Shown here in pieces: positions 23,747-35,394 of a stretch of 64,000 bases of DNA; within the stretch, counting starts at the first letter, position 1, and each line of letters begins with the position of its first letter. This stretch comes from Miscanthus floridulus. Taxonomy: Eukaryota > Streptophyta > Magnoliopsida > Poales > Poaceae. Under the pieces are notes generated by a model. The model had not been told where the DNA came from and did no database searches. It saw nothing but the letters and a program-made list of their open reading frames with translations. The translations under genes and the position numbers were made by a program. The DNA is taken from NCBI RefSeq assembly GCF_019320115.1, contig NC_089583.1:75657368-75721367 (forward strand), read 5' to 3'.

Positions 23747-24751
23747 CTACTCATCGAAGTGATCGCTATCCACATCGGAGATGCCTTGGACTTCTTCTAG
23801 ATCTTCCTCTTCTTCTTCATTTGTAGGTTCAACTGCATTATCATCCATCTGCATGTCCTCTTCTTCTTCATCGGCCTCAATCACTTGAGGTCCACCCACA
23901 TTAGGATACCTTGGTATCGAGTGAGGAATAGGAAATAGACGGTTGTTTAGTTGATGGTGTTTAACCTGAAGCTCTTCAAGCTGCTCTTGGAGTTCTTGCT
24001 CCCTTTGGAAAGCATTGTGGTTAGCCATGATCCAGCCCTGATGTCTTTCTTCTGCCAACTCTAAGGCTACATCTCTATGATGGGTCACATGATCCAACTC
24101 CTGTGCTGCCTCATCTCTCTCTATAGTGAGGTTCATCAGCTGGTTATGAAGCTCATCTCTCTCGCGTGCTGTTTGACCCCACTGCTGCAGGCGATAATTT
24201 GCAATACCTCAAATCTCATCTACTTCTTGCTGAGCTCACCCACAAGCATCCGCCCTACGGTGATACTTGCGGGCATGCAACCTAAACTTGTGCTGGGCTG
24301 CCATTGCCTTGCTAGCTTCTTCTAGCACACTAGAAAGGGTGTCCTGCCTGACTCGACAAAGCTTCAAGACGATCATCATAGCACTCATTCCAGCATTATC
24401 GCTCTGAACACGTTCACCACGGCCTCGAACCAAAGCCTAGCCAACTTCTTGAGTCCACTTAGCCTCAGTAGGAGCCACTCGGGGAATGGATGAAGCTGGT
24501 CCACCCACTAACTCATCCTCAAAGCTCTGTGCTATATCCATAAGCACATCAAGGGCAGCAACTTGAGTGGCTTCCCATGGGCTTTGCCCATTAGTCTCAA
24601 TGCTCCACCCATGCCACAATGGTCTCATGGGGTTCTGCGGCACTATAAAGGTCACAACGTACCATGGTACATCTCCTAATGGCACCGTCTGCCTCCACAT
24701 GTAGCGGGGTGCCTCTAGGTACCCAACTGAACTAAGCACCCTCCAGAGCAA
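23747..24751 (-). pseudogene. Extra ORF upstream of gag in the Tekay element, broken
   Basis: Reading minus from about 24751, a frame with a few stops runs to the TGA/TAA region near 23747. It has a tryptophan-rich N-terminal part, a basic middle, a coiled-coil segment (about 24136-23960; many E, Q, R and H) and a strongly acidic tail (E and D runs, about 23880-23750). The last 129 codons (23747-24136) are still open. It precedes gag and is separated from it by about 350 bases. Some long chromoviruses carry an additional ORF here; I do not recognise its family or function. Confidence 0.45.
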
Positions 24752-25601
24752 GGTGGGTGTACCGAACTAGTCCAAAAAGGTGCTGCTACCAGTAGGAAAC
24801 ACGGGTGCGGCTATCTATATCAAAAAGGGATGCAACTCATGTGAGAGGATTATTTTGTTGAGAGATTGAACTTAATCTTGGGATAAGCAATTATAAGAGA
24901 GGGAGTAATGCAATATGAATGACATGAGTGAATATAATGCATGCTCATTCCATACGTCCTCACAAACCTAAGAAAATTTTAAGTTTTAGCGGAATATACG
25001 GTGGCATACATACGTTCTCTCAATTAGTGGTAACTAGTCGATCTACATGGTGCGTTGTTAGCATACCTACAGAAAACTTTATTGCAGCCCAACCCAACAA
25101 GATAATGCTAATAACAAAAGTAGTAACTAAGATACTCTCCATATATACATCCCTAGATATATATACTTTGGTATCCAAACTACCCGATAGATATACCCAC
25201 AATTAAGTACCTTCATATATACATGTATGCAACATGTAAATACTCTAGTAACCACAATTAACTCTTCCCTAGACCGACGGTTGGACGGTCATGCTCTCAC
25301 AACTCACACTTACCTTAGCGTAGTGGCAATTGATCCATACATTACCATTCAAGCGAATGACACCCATGCAATAGCACACCGCATGGATGACGAAATAGAA
25401 ATAATCAATTTTCCCCAAGTTAGTAATTATATATAAGCCACCTAGAAGTCCTTAAGTGGGCTACAAGGGATGTGATCACCAGTACACCGTAAAATTTTTG
25501 ATTTTTTGAGCACTTATATATAACTATAAGTTGGAAAACTGTTTTCACAATAAAAGCTTTTGTTTTTAAATACCCGTATGACATGTTTAGTGTTGAATCT
25601 A
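24752..25601 (-). mobile_element. Untranslated leader of the Tekay element
   Basis: This 850-bp AT-rich sequence lies between the primer-binding site and the first ORF. I see no conserved ORF in it. Confidence 0.5.
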
Positions 25602-25613
25602 GCTCTGATGCCA
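25602..25613 (-). other. Primer-binding site (initiator Met tRNA) of the Tekay element
   Basis: Two bases inside the 5' LTR the minus strand reads TGGCATCAGAGC. This differs by one C/T from the usual plant initiator-methionine tRNA site TGGTATCAGAGC. Confidence 0.75.
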
Positions 25614-25615
25614 GT

Positions 25616-28600
25616 TGTCACCGAACCAACCAATTTATAAGAGCATAAGTACAAAAAAAATCACTGAAACGATCAAATTCTCGCACTTGAGCCCATATAA
25701 ACCCGGTAGTCAACTGAAACCTCGAAGGATTTCAAACCAACTTGCATACAACCAAGATCACAGTAATTCAACATAACATATCATACGTTACAACATTTCA
25801 CAGATGGTTTGCAAATAGATTACATCACCTCAGAGTTGTCGTTATTACAACATAAGTCTTGTAAAGTACGCAGAAGCAAATAGTTTAACTTACACACCCG
25901 AGTTCAAATACAAATACTGGTTTGCTGATCACAACCCACAAAAGCATTCGGATAAAAAAACAGAGATCATGCCCATGATCTGGTCTTTGTCACCCACCGA
26001 GTGGAGACAATACTTACAGAAGCCCTGATATAGAAGGTCATCTGCAACAAGAGGGAATAAACTCTGAGTACGAGAATGTACTCAGCTAGACTTACCCGTC
26101 GGAAACCAAAACAAATGACACCAAGGATCATGCATATCTTAATTTAGTGGATCTAGCTGACATTTTTTTTGCAGAAAAGCATAAGTAATAATGATCAACT
26201 CTTAACCTGAACTAGCAGTGACTTTTAGCCATTAACCTGTCATCTATATTAGCACCTATACTAAGCAATCATTTGATTAAGATGCAAACATTAATAGCCA
26301 TAGCAGGTATAAATCGTGGCAACATTATCATCATCATCCATTTAACCATATCGTTAAATTAATTGAATATACGTTGCTGCTGCTTAGTCAAGTTCTCACT
26401 ATCCGGGAGAGACGACAATTTGAATTGATTTCTATCTAGCTAGAGGGGTATTCCTAACACAAACCTTGCTTCCCCCGTCAGGGTCGTAAACAAGTCACCT
26501 TTGGTACAATTCAAGAGTCGCGAGTCTGATTAGTGCCACAAAATCAGAGAACCACTCTACCATGAGTGCTCGGTGACTTAACCCGCTCTTGGGCTTACGC
26601 CAATGGCTCTCTACACATCCTTACTTCCATCCAGATTGTGGACCCCTGCTCGCGTCCCCGGCCTGAATCGAACTACTAGGCTTCACGGTCGGAACGACTT
26701 ATCCGACCAGCTAAATGTTAGGCTACGTTCAATATGACATAAGGACGTACAACGTATCAGTCCTTAAATGACACAGACGGAGTCACTATGTCTAAACCTA
26801 CACCAGACTCCGCCCGGTCTTAATTTATTATTAACATGGATCTTTTCCACGATAGCAAATATAGCCAACCGTGATCTACCTCATCCTAAAGCTCATAGGT
26901 GATAGGAAATCACCTGACTTCTACCGTACTAAGTATGGCTAAGCATTTAACCCATTTCTGAACTTAAATAGGATTCAAGTACGATATCTTGACAAGGATG
27001 AATATATAATGCAACAATTGGTTCCAACCAATTTCTATACTTAATGCATCATCAACAATAAGAGATACTCAAGATTTTGTAAAAACATGGGAGACTTAAT
27101 ATGCTCCGAGGCTTTCCTTTCAGGAAAGATGATGGTTGGTGGTCAGGGCACTCGGGCAATTCCTCCTCGGCGACTGCTTCGTCGATTTCCTGCACCTCGG
27201 GCTCCTCCTCCTAGCTCGCTCTCTCAAACTCCAGCAGCGTCACTCCCTTTGGCACACCTATTGCATGAATGCGCAAGATAAATATCATGGATGCACATGA
27301 ACGAAGTTAGGGATGCTTGGGGAATGCACATGCTTACTGCAGTCTGCATTTTCCGACTTAGGCTCTATTCAAATCACTTTAACTTACCATGTTTATACAA
27401 TCTAATGTACAATTGCTCATCTTCAGTTAAGGACCTAGCACCTGCACCTAAGCATGTTCTCAAGTTAGGCTAGCACCTAACAATCAACAAGAACATTGCA
27501 ACAAGGCATGCACACAAACATTCATATTTCAGCAAAATAGAGACTATACAGTGGTACGGTAAAACTGACCATAACTAAAATCTACAATTCCAAATAACAT
27601 GCAACAAGATGATTTGCAAAGCTTATGAAATTACCTACAATTCATTTTTAGACCTCAAGGCACGATTCCAACCTTTAATAGGTCAAATTTACAGAATTAC
27701 ATGATCAGGTCCAAACAAGACAGAGAACAAGCAACTTTATGATTCAACTTTGAATGATTGTAACTCCTAAACTACTGGGCCAAATGCCACCAAATTTGTA
27801 CAGGAGCTAGATACATAAGTTATCTACAACATTTGTATTCACCATATTCCCAGCAAACCAAAATATCATGGGAAACTTTGTAAAGTCCCGAGAACTGTCC
27901 AGAAAGACATAATGCCAGGAAATATTTATTAACTTATGTTGCAAACAAATAATTGGACAAAACCAACTCTACTCACTTATCACACATGTCACAAGAACAC
28001 CAGAAAGTAAAGTGTTCACCACCAATTCATTTCTTTTAATGCCTTTCTTGATTTTTTTTAATTAATTAGGGAAAATGGTAAACATATATGAAAACTACAC
28101 CATTGAATCTACAAAAATTACAGTAGGTACCACATGATCCAAGTAGACTACTATAAAAAATTCACATCATTTGAGCAAGTATAACATCCTATACAAAAAT
28201 GACAAGGCATAAAGACTTAAAATGACATAATTAGGAAATCATAGTGAAAAGTGTCAAGCAACAGATTTTATATTTTTCCTAGCATCCTTAAGGTACTAGG
28301 ACATTTACCACAAAATTTCATGGTCATTGGATTCATAGATAAATTACAAAAATTCACACAAGGATCATTCAATGATAAAAGGAAAATCTATAACTCAAAA
28401 ACCAAACATGCAATGACTCTCAAATTTTTACCAGAGCTTCTACTCATCAAGAATGGCTCACCAACAAATTTTATAATTTTTGGAGCACACGAACTCAAGA
28501 TATAATTTAAACTAGTTTGCATGTATTTAAAAACACATTTCAAGTTTCAAATTAAGTCATCCAAAACTTCGACTACAAGTGTTCATGTTATATTTTTCCT

Positions 28601-30328
28601 AAATACTACACTTCACTATGATCCTAACAAAATTGGAACCACCAAATTTGGATGTATAAAACTCTAGATATAGATTTTACAAAATAGCATCAAAATCAGA
28701 ACAAATGAACAAGCTTTCTATAGCATAGTGACTGACAGCAGGGACCCGCATGTCAGTAGGCCCCGCCTATCATCGACACAAAATAGGGGACGACGCTTGC
28801 GATGGCGCAGAAACGGCGTAGCTCGCTGATGGTGGTGTCTCCGTCAACGAGGAGGGTACCTCCGTGTTCGCCATGATCTCCCGCATTGATTGACCTACAC
28901 AACCTAAGCTCTAACGGACTCTAGGTAAGGCGGCCATGGCACACGGCGGCTCGGTGGAGCTTCGGTGGCAGTGCTAGCGACAACGAGCCTCCATTGTCTC
29001 TTCTGAGCTCGGTACGAGCTTCACGAGATCACAACGGAGCTAGCTAGGAAGGAAAAGGAGGATGAGAGGGACCCTAGCTATCTCGACCACGATGGCCTTG
29101 AACTCTAGCGAGGTCACGCTCATGGCGGTGGCGGCGGAAGTGACAAATGTGGCCGCTACCTTGGTTCTTCGGCTCAATGGCGAGGTGGATGAGCAAAAGG
29201 GGACTATGATGGGCTTCAGCGGTGGCAAAGGGGCGAAGAGGCGCAAGCTTTTGCTGGCTATGGCAACGGCGGAGGGCTGCGCTGCTGCTTCGGTGCTACG
29301 GGCGAGCGAAGGAGGCAAAGGAGAAGCCAAACGGAAATGGGCGCAGGTGGGGCTCTCGGTCACGTGTAGGGGCTTCAATTGCCGTGCTTAGGCCCATCGT
29401 GGCCTACGCAGTCAGACGACCGGCAACACGCGGCGCCATGTAGCGTTCATGCTCTGTTGCTGGTCAGCACTGTAGACGCCGATTCAGGGTTCAAATCTGA
29501 GTCTGACAGCAATACTTGACAGCGTTATATCTCCTAATCCATTGCTCATTAGCGAATACAGTCTGCATGAAAGTTGTAGCCCTTACTGCCATCTTCAACT
29601 TCTATTAAAGGACCAAGGACTAGTTCTCAACAGATATAGAGTAAAATCACGCCAAAGTTGAGTTCATGAAACTGAAACTTAGTTTTCACACTTAGAAAAT
29701 TTCTAAGTGTTGAATCAAACCTCAATTCTAAATTGTGGGACCTTTATGAACATGTTGTGCACATTTTTATGAGATGGTCATAAAATAACTTTTGTTCCTT
29801 ATCAAATTTTCTACAACTTTACTTTAGGTTGCTCAGACATGCAAACACTCTAAGTTATACTTTTTAAATAGTCAAACAAAAGAGTTATGGGGTCAATACA
29901 AGTCAAACCATTACTTGAAATCATAATTAGGCAACATGGTCAACATGAACATTGTTCCTAATGACATTGTAAGTGTAGCTAAGTTGTTTAAGAGGATAAT
30001 TAGCCATACCAAAATGACCACACAAAATCAAGCATCACATGTATTGAAACAAGGAAAAACAAGTGAAATGTTACCTTTGTTTCAAAGTCATGTTTCATGA
30101 TTTTGTTGCATAGCACTAACTAACCATATTTCACTAAAGTGAGTTGCACATGTTGCACTTGAGTGTTGCACACTATTCATTTCAATAAACAAACACACAT
30201 GAAATATAACAATATGTTACAATGTTTCGAAACATGTTTCATGCAATATAAGCTCATGAATGGGTGAATGATGCTCATGTTCATGAAATGCAAGTGCAAT
30301 GTGGAAGCCAAACACCAGGGGTGTTACA
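25616..30328 (-). repeat. 5' LTR of the Tekay element (4713 bp)
   Basis: On the minus strand it begins TGTAACACC at 30328 and ends GTGACA at 25616. It has an AT-rich first half and a GC-rich island (about 28730-29470) that is also present in the other LTR. Small ORFs in the island (for example 29040-29378 minus) occur at the same place in both LTRs but differ in sequence and look non-coding. The rest carries no gene I can recognise. Confidence 0.85.
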
Positions 30329-30333
30329 ACCTG

Positions 30334-31486
30334 CATGGGGCATCCCACTGCTCCCTACCCATCTCTCGGCAGTGGCTCGAGTCGTTTGATCGACTTGGGT
30401 GACCTACCAGCCTCTCCTCAATGGAGATCCTACAGGTGGGTCCCTCCAAACCCTTCCTAGAAAGGTGGAGGCTAGAGCTTAGGGTGTGGGGACAAAAACT
30501 CTGATCATGCTGGTGACCAAAAAACGCCGTAGCTACCAAGGCAAAGGTTTCTCATAGTCCGACCAGGTTTACTCAGAGTTTGTGTCTACACCCCATGCCT
30601 CTAGGTTTTAGAGTGAGAAAGGGGCCAATCATAGAGGATGTCTACCGAATAGACACTCCTGCTAGCCCTCGAGTGAGGCCTGACCCCTTACCGTTGCTAG
30701 GGTCAGGGGCTTGATAGCGAAATTAATACGAGAAAATGTGCCTAAAGTAAGAGTGACCTGTCTCTTGGTAGTGGCTCGAATCGTCCGATCGACATGGATG
30801 ACCCGCTGTCACAAGATTTACCTCGATGGTACGAGTGATGGGTTTGAGGAGCTCTTACCGGATATGTTCGAGTGGAATCCGGGTCTGTCGTTCATGACGG
30901 GGTCGGCATAACTGGCATGGGGCATCCTATGGCTCCTTACCCATCTCTCAGCAGTGGCCAAGCCATCCGATCAACTTATGTGACCTACGAAGATAGAGGA
31001 TGAGATCATCCCCCCTAAGAAATTAGTTAGGCAGATACGCCAAGCAACAAACTTATATTAAGTGGACAAACTCTTAAATTTCGTTATGGCCAAACAACTT
31101 TTTAGCCCTTCTCCCCCTTTTTGTATAAAAGGTTAGTGTGTTTCAACCCTTTTCATCGTTGAGGCCATAAAGCTCAGGGTGCGGGCGAACAAACTCTGAT
31201 CACGCCGGTGAGCAAAAAAACACTGTAGCCACCGAGGCATAGGTTTCTCATAGTTCAACTAGTTTCACTCAGAGTTTGTTTCCATAAACTTCGCTTTTGT
31301 GTCTTAACGTGAGAAAGGGTCGGGCGTAGAGAATGTCTACCGGATAGATACGCTCTTATTAGCCCCCGAGCAAGGCCCAACCCCTTGACGTTGCTGGGGT
31401 TGGGTGTCACTAAAGATCAGGGAGTTCGATAGCAAAACTGATAAGAGAAAGTGTGCGTTTATTAAGGGTAAAAGCAACATAGCAGT
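30334..31486 (-). repeat. Tat 3' region repeats, copy 1 (twin at 35400-36552)
   Basis: Two diverged repeats with a period of about 700 bp are visible. The block CTCTGATCATGCTGGTGA near 30499 recurs as CTCTGATCACGCCGGTGA near 31195, each followed by a TTTCTCATAGT block. A GCATGGGGCATCC block occurs near 30333 and 30916. No coding potential is recognised. The same sequence is at 35400-36552 in the second copy. Confidence 0.65.
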
Positions 31487-34400
31487 TCAATGTTCTAGGC
31501 ATTGATGAAGACTTTGTCGTTGATGGTCTTGAGTTTGTAGGCGCCTAGCAAGACCACCTCTGCGATGATGTATGGTCCCTCCCATGGCAGGGAGAGCTTG
31601 TGGCAGTCCTTGTTGCTCTGGACAAGGTAGAGCACCAAGTCTCCGATGTTGAAGGCCCGACCTTGTACTCGACAGCGGTGGTACCATCGCAACGCTTGCT
31701 GATACTTGGCTGAGCAGAGGAGGATGACATCACGCACTTCATCTAGCTAGTCCATGGCATCCTCAAGGGATGCCTTGGCTCCCTATTCAACATACACCCT
31801 AACCCTCAGTGCTCCATAGTCGAGGTCGATCGGGAGGATGGCCTTAGAGCCATAGAACATGAAGAATGGTGTGGCTAGTAGCCCAGCTGGGGGTCATCCT
31901 CAGGCCCCAGAGCACCACGGGAAGCTCCACGACCCACCGTCCACCAAACTTGTTCGACTAGTTGAAGATCCTAGGCTTGAGGCCTTGTAGGTCCATACCG
32001 TTCGCACGCTCGACCTACCCATCCGTGCGAGAATGCGCCATGATGGCCCAATTGACATGGATGTGGTATTCATCATAGAATCAGAGGAACTTCTTGCTGG
32101 TGAACTATGTGCCATTGTCCGTGATGATGGAGTTTGGGACCCCAAAGCGATGGATGATGTTGAGGAAGAATAGCACGGCTTTCTCAAACTTGATCGCAGA
32201 GATCGCCCGAGCCTCTATCCACTTCGTAAACTTGTCTTCGGTGACAAGCAAGTGGGTATAGCCTCTGGGTGCCCTTTTGAGAGGTCTGACCAGATCAAGC
32301 CCCTAGACTGTGAATGGCCACATGATGGGGATCGTCTGGAGCGCTTAGGCCAATAGGTGGGTTTGCCGAGCGTAGTACTGACACCCTTCGCTGGTGCGCA
32401 TAATCTATTCGGCGTCGGCTACTTCGGTTAGCTAGTAGAAGCCTTATCGAAATGCATTCCTAGTGAGGGTTCTAGGCGCGGCAAGGTGACTATAGACTCC
32501 ACTGTAGATATCACTCAGCAACCGCTTTCCTTGTTCGATGGGGATGCAATGCTGTAGGATCCCGATGTGGCTTTGCTTGTATAGTTTGCCCTCAACAAGG
32601 ACAAAAGACTTGGCATGATGCATGAGCCATCGAGCCTCTGTCTTGTCCACCGACAGCGCCTCGTGAAGGAGGTAGTTGAGGTAAGGCGTCCTCTAATCAA
32701 CTAGAGGGTCAGGCTCTATCGTTGGATCCTTATCAAGCTCCATGACCTCAGGGTCAGATGGAGCTGGCGACTAGTTAGCCCCCAAGCCTAGAACAGGGGG
32801 TCCATCACTGGCTTGTTTTGGCTTCTCATAGAGGACCAAGGGCTTGTGCTGATCGCTGGTGAAGACGCCTGTTGGCATAGGCTCTCGCCCGGACGCTACT
32901 TTTGCCTGCACGTCATCCGCCTCATTGAGACGCCTTAGGATGTGATTGAGCTCAAGGCTATCGAACTTGTCCTCTAGCTGGTGGACCTCTCAGTAGTATG
33001 CAGCCATCTTGGCACTGTGGTAGTTCGACTCCTTCATGACTTGGTCGATGACCAGCTGGGAATTGCCTTGGACATCGAGGCGTCGGATACCCAACTCCAT
33101 AGTGATGCGCACGCTGTTGATGAGCGCCTCATATTTGGTCACATTGTTGGAGGAGGGGAAATGGATGCGAACTATGTACCTCATGTGTACCCCGAGGGGC
33201 AAAACAAATACCAACCCTGTGCTGTCACCTTTCTTCATCATCTATCCATCGAAGTACATCATCCAGTACTCCTGGTCAATGACTGCTGGCGGCATTTGGA
33301 CCTCGGTCCACTCTGCAATGAAATTAGCCAACACTAGGGACTTGATGGCCGTCTGGGAGGCATATGAAATGCCTTGCCCCATCAGCTCGAGTGCCCACTT
33401 TGCGATTCTCTCCATGGCATCCTAGTTTTGGATGAGCTCACCGAGGGAGAAGGATGTCACGACCATCATAGGATGTGACACAAAGTAGTGATGCAGCTTC
33501 CTCTTATCGATAAGGATGGCATGGCATATAGGAGCTTCTGGATTTGGGGGTAGCGGGTCTTAGAATCGAACAGGACCTTGCTAATGAAGTACATGGGATG
33601 TTGCACATTGAGGGTGTGTCCCTCTTCTCCTCACTCGACCACCAGGGCGACGCTGACCACTTGCATGGTGGCCGCGATGTAGAGTAGAAGTTGTTCCCCG
33701 TTGGTCAGAGGGACTAGGATTGGAGCCTTCGTCAAAAGCTGCTTGACCATGTCAAGTGCTTCCTAGGCCTTAGGCATCCATTCGAAATGATTGGCCTTCT
33801 TCAGAAGCCAATAGAGGGGGAGACCCCATTCGCCGAGGCATGAGATGAAGCTGCTGAGTGCGGCGAGACACCCTGTAACTCGTTGTACCCTCTTTATGTT
33901 CTGAATTAGGCCCATCCTTATGATGGCTGAGATTTTGTCTGGGTTGGCTTTGATGCCACGCTCGGAGATGATGACGCCCAGCAGCATCCCCCTCGGGACC
34001 CCAAAAATGCATTTCTTGGGGTTGAGCTTAATGTCGTTTGCTTAGAGTTTTGCGAAGGTCTGCTCAAGGTCGGTTACGACCTGGTCAGCCCATTTGTACT
34101 TCACCTCGATGTCATCTATGTAGGCCTCAATGGTTCACCCGATGAGGTCTCTAAAACACTTAAGCATACAATGCTAGTATGTAGCCCCTGCGTTCTTCAG
34201 ACCGAATGGCATTATGACATAGCAGAACGATCCAAATAGGGTGATGAAAGATGTCGCTAGCTGGTTGGACTCTTTCATCACGATTTGATGGTACCCGGGG
34301 TATGCATCAAGGAAGCAAAGGGTTTCGCACCCTAAGGTAGAGTTGACTACTTGGTCTATGCGTGGCAAAGGAAACAGATCCTTTAGACATGCTTTGTTGA

Positions 34401-35393
34401 GACCCGTGTAGTAAACACACATTCTCCATTTTCCACTCTTTTTTTGTACAAGGATGGGATTGGCTAACCACTCTAGGTGGTATACTTCCCTGATGAACCC
34501 TGCCGCCAACAACTTTGCGATCTCCTCGCCGATGACCCTACGTTTCCCCTCAAAAAAGCGATGTAGGTGCTGCTGCACTGGCTTGGAGCCTAGCCTAATC
34601 TTTAAGGAATGCTTGGTGACTTCTCTCGGAATATCTAGCATGTTTGAGGGTTTCCATGTAAAGATGTCTCTATTGGCGCAGAGGAAGTCGATGAGCGCAC
34701 TTTCCTATTCGGAGGAAAGCGTGGTGCCAATGTGCACCACTTTGCTCTTGGAGCTGCTAGGGTCTATGAGGACCTCTTTGGCGCCTTCTACGGGCTCAAA
34801 GGATCCGGCCGACCGCTTGGGATCGGGTGCTTCTTCAGTGACCTCCTTCCTGATGTCCACAAGCTCCTTGGAGGTGATGATCATTATGGCGTGTTCACAG
34901 CACTCGACCTCACACTCGTAGGCGTGCTAGAAGGAGGTGCCGATGGTGATGACCCCGTATGGTCCTGACATCTTTAGCTTTTGGTAGGTGTAGTTGGGGA
35001 CGACCATGAACTTCGCGTAGCATGGACGTCCCAGGATGGCATGGTAGGTTCCATGGAACCTGACCACCTCAAATGTGAGGGTCTCCATCCTATAATTGGA
35101 CGGATCCCCAAAGGTGACGAGCAGATCGATCTGCCCAAGTGGCACAGCCTGCTTTCTAGGCATGATATCGTGGAAAGGCACTCCGGTCGGTCGGATGCGT
35201 GATCGGTCGATGTCCATGACGTCGAGCGTCTCGGCGTACATGATGTTGAGGTTGCTGCCTCCATCCATCAGCACGTTGGTGAGCTGCTTTGTGGCGATGA
35301 TCGGGTCAACCATGAGCAGATATCTCCCTAGTTGCGGGATGCACTCTGGGTGGTCGGTCCGATCAAAGGTTATGGTGGACTCCGACCATCGAA
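31487..35393 (-). pseudogene. Tat pol, duplicate copy 1, lacking its gag-proximal part
   Basis: Minus-strand pieces in order: protease (35393-34927, active-site MDGGSN); reverse transcriptase (34641-34174 and on to 33763, YIDD at about 34110); RNase H (about 33760-33250); a second RNase H domain (33241-32990); integrase zinc-binding (about 32650-32370), core (about 32300-31830) and C-terminal GPY part (31737-31495). Many in-frame stops, mostly TAG, break it. The copy is cut at 35393 inside the pre-protease region, where it meets the second copy. Two RNase H domains are the mark of the Tat lineage. Confidence 0.8.
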
Positions 35394-35394
35394 A

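Larger units (their letters stand above)
14439..30328 (-). mobile_element. Full-length Tekay/Del-type chromovirus (15.9 kb, 4.7-kb LTRs)
   Basis: Two long terminal repeats (14439-19154 and 25616-30328) flank a minus-strand interior with primer-binding site, an extra upstream ORF, gag, protease, RT, RNase H, integrase, chromodomain and purine tract in that order. ACCTG at 14434-14438 and at 30329-30333 is a perfect 5-bp target duplication, so insertion borders are exact. Very long LTRs starting TGTAACACC, together with a C-terminal chromodomain, point to the Tekay/Del branch of chromoviruses. All ORFs are broken by stops, and the LTRs differ by many transitions (13 differences in the first 122 aligned bases by eye, fewer elsewhere), so this is an old inactive copy. 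Confidence 0.9.
30329..35393. repeat. Tandem duplication, copy 1 (5,065 bp)
   Basis: Every base I compared and every translated ORF in this block recurs 5,066 bp downstream. The copy begins with the first base of ACCTG, the Tekay target duplication, and ends at GACCATCGAA. One extra A (35394) separates it from copy 2. It contains Tat 3' repeats and the Tat pol from integrase back to the protease. Identity extends to non-coding bases and shared stop codons, so the duplication is very recent or an assembly product. Confidence 0.9.
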
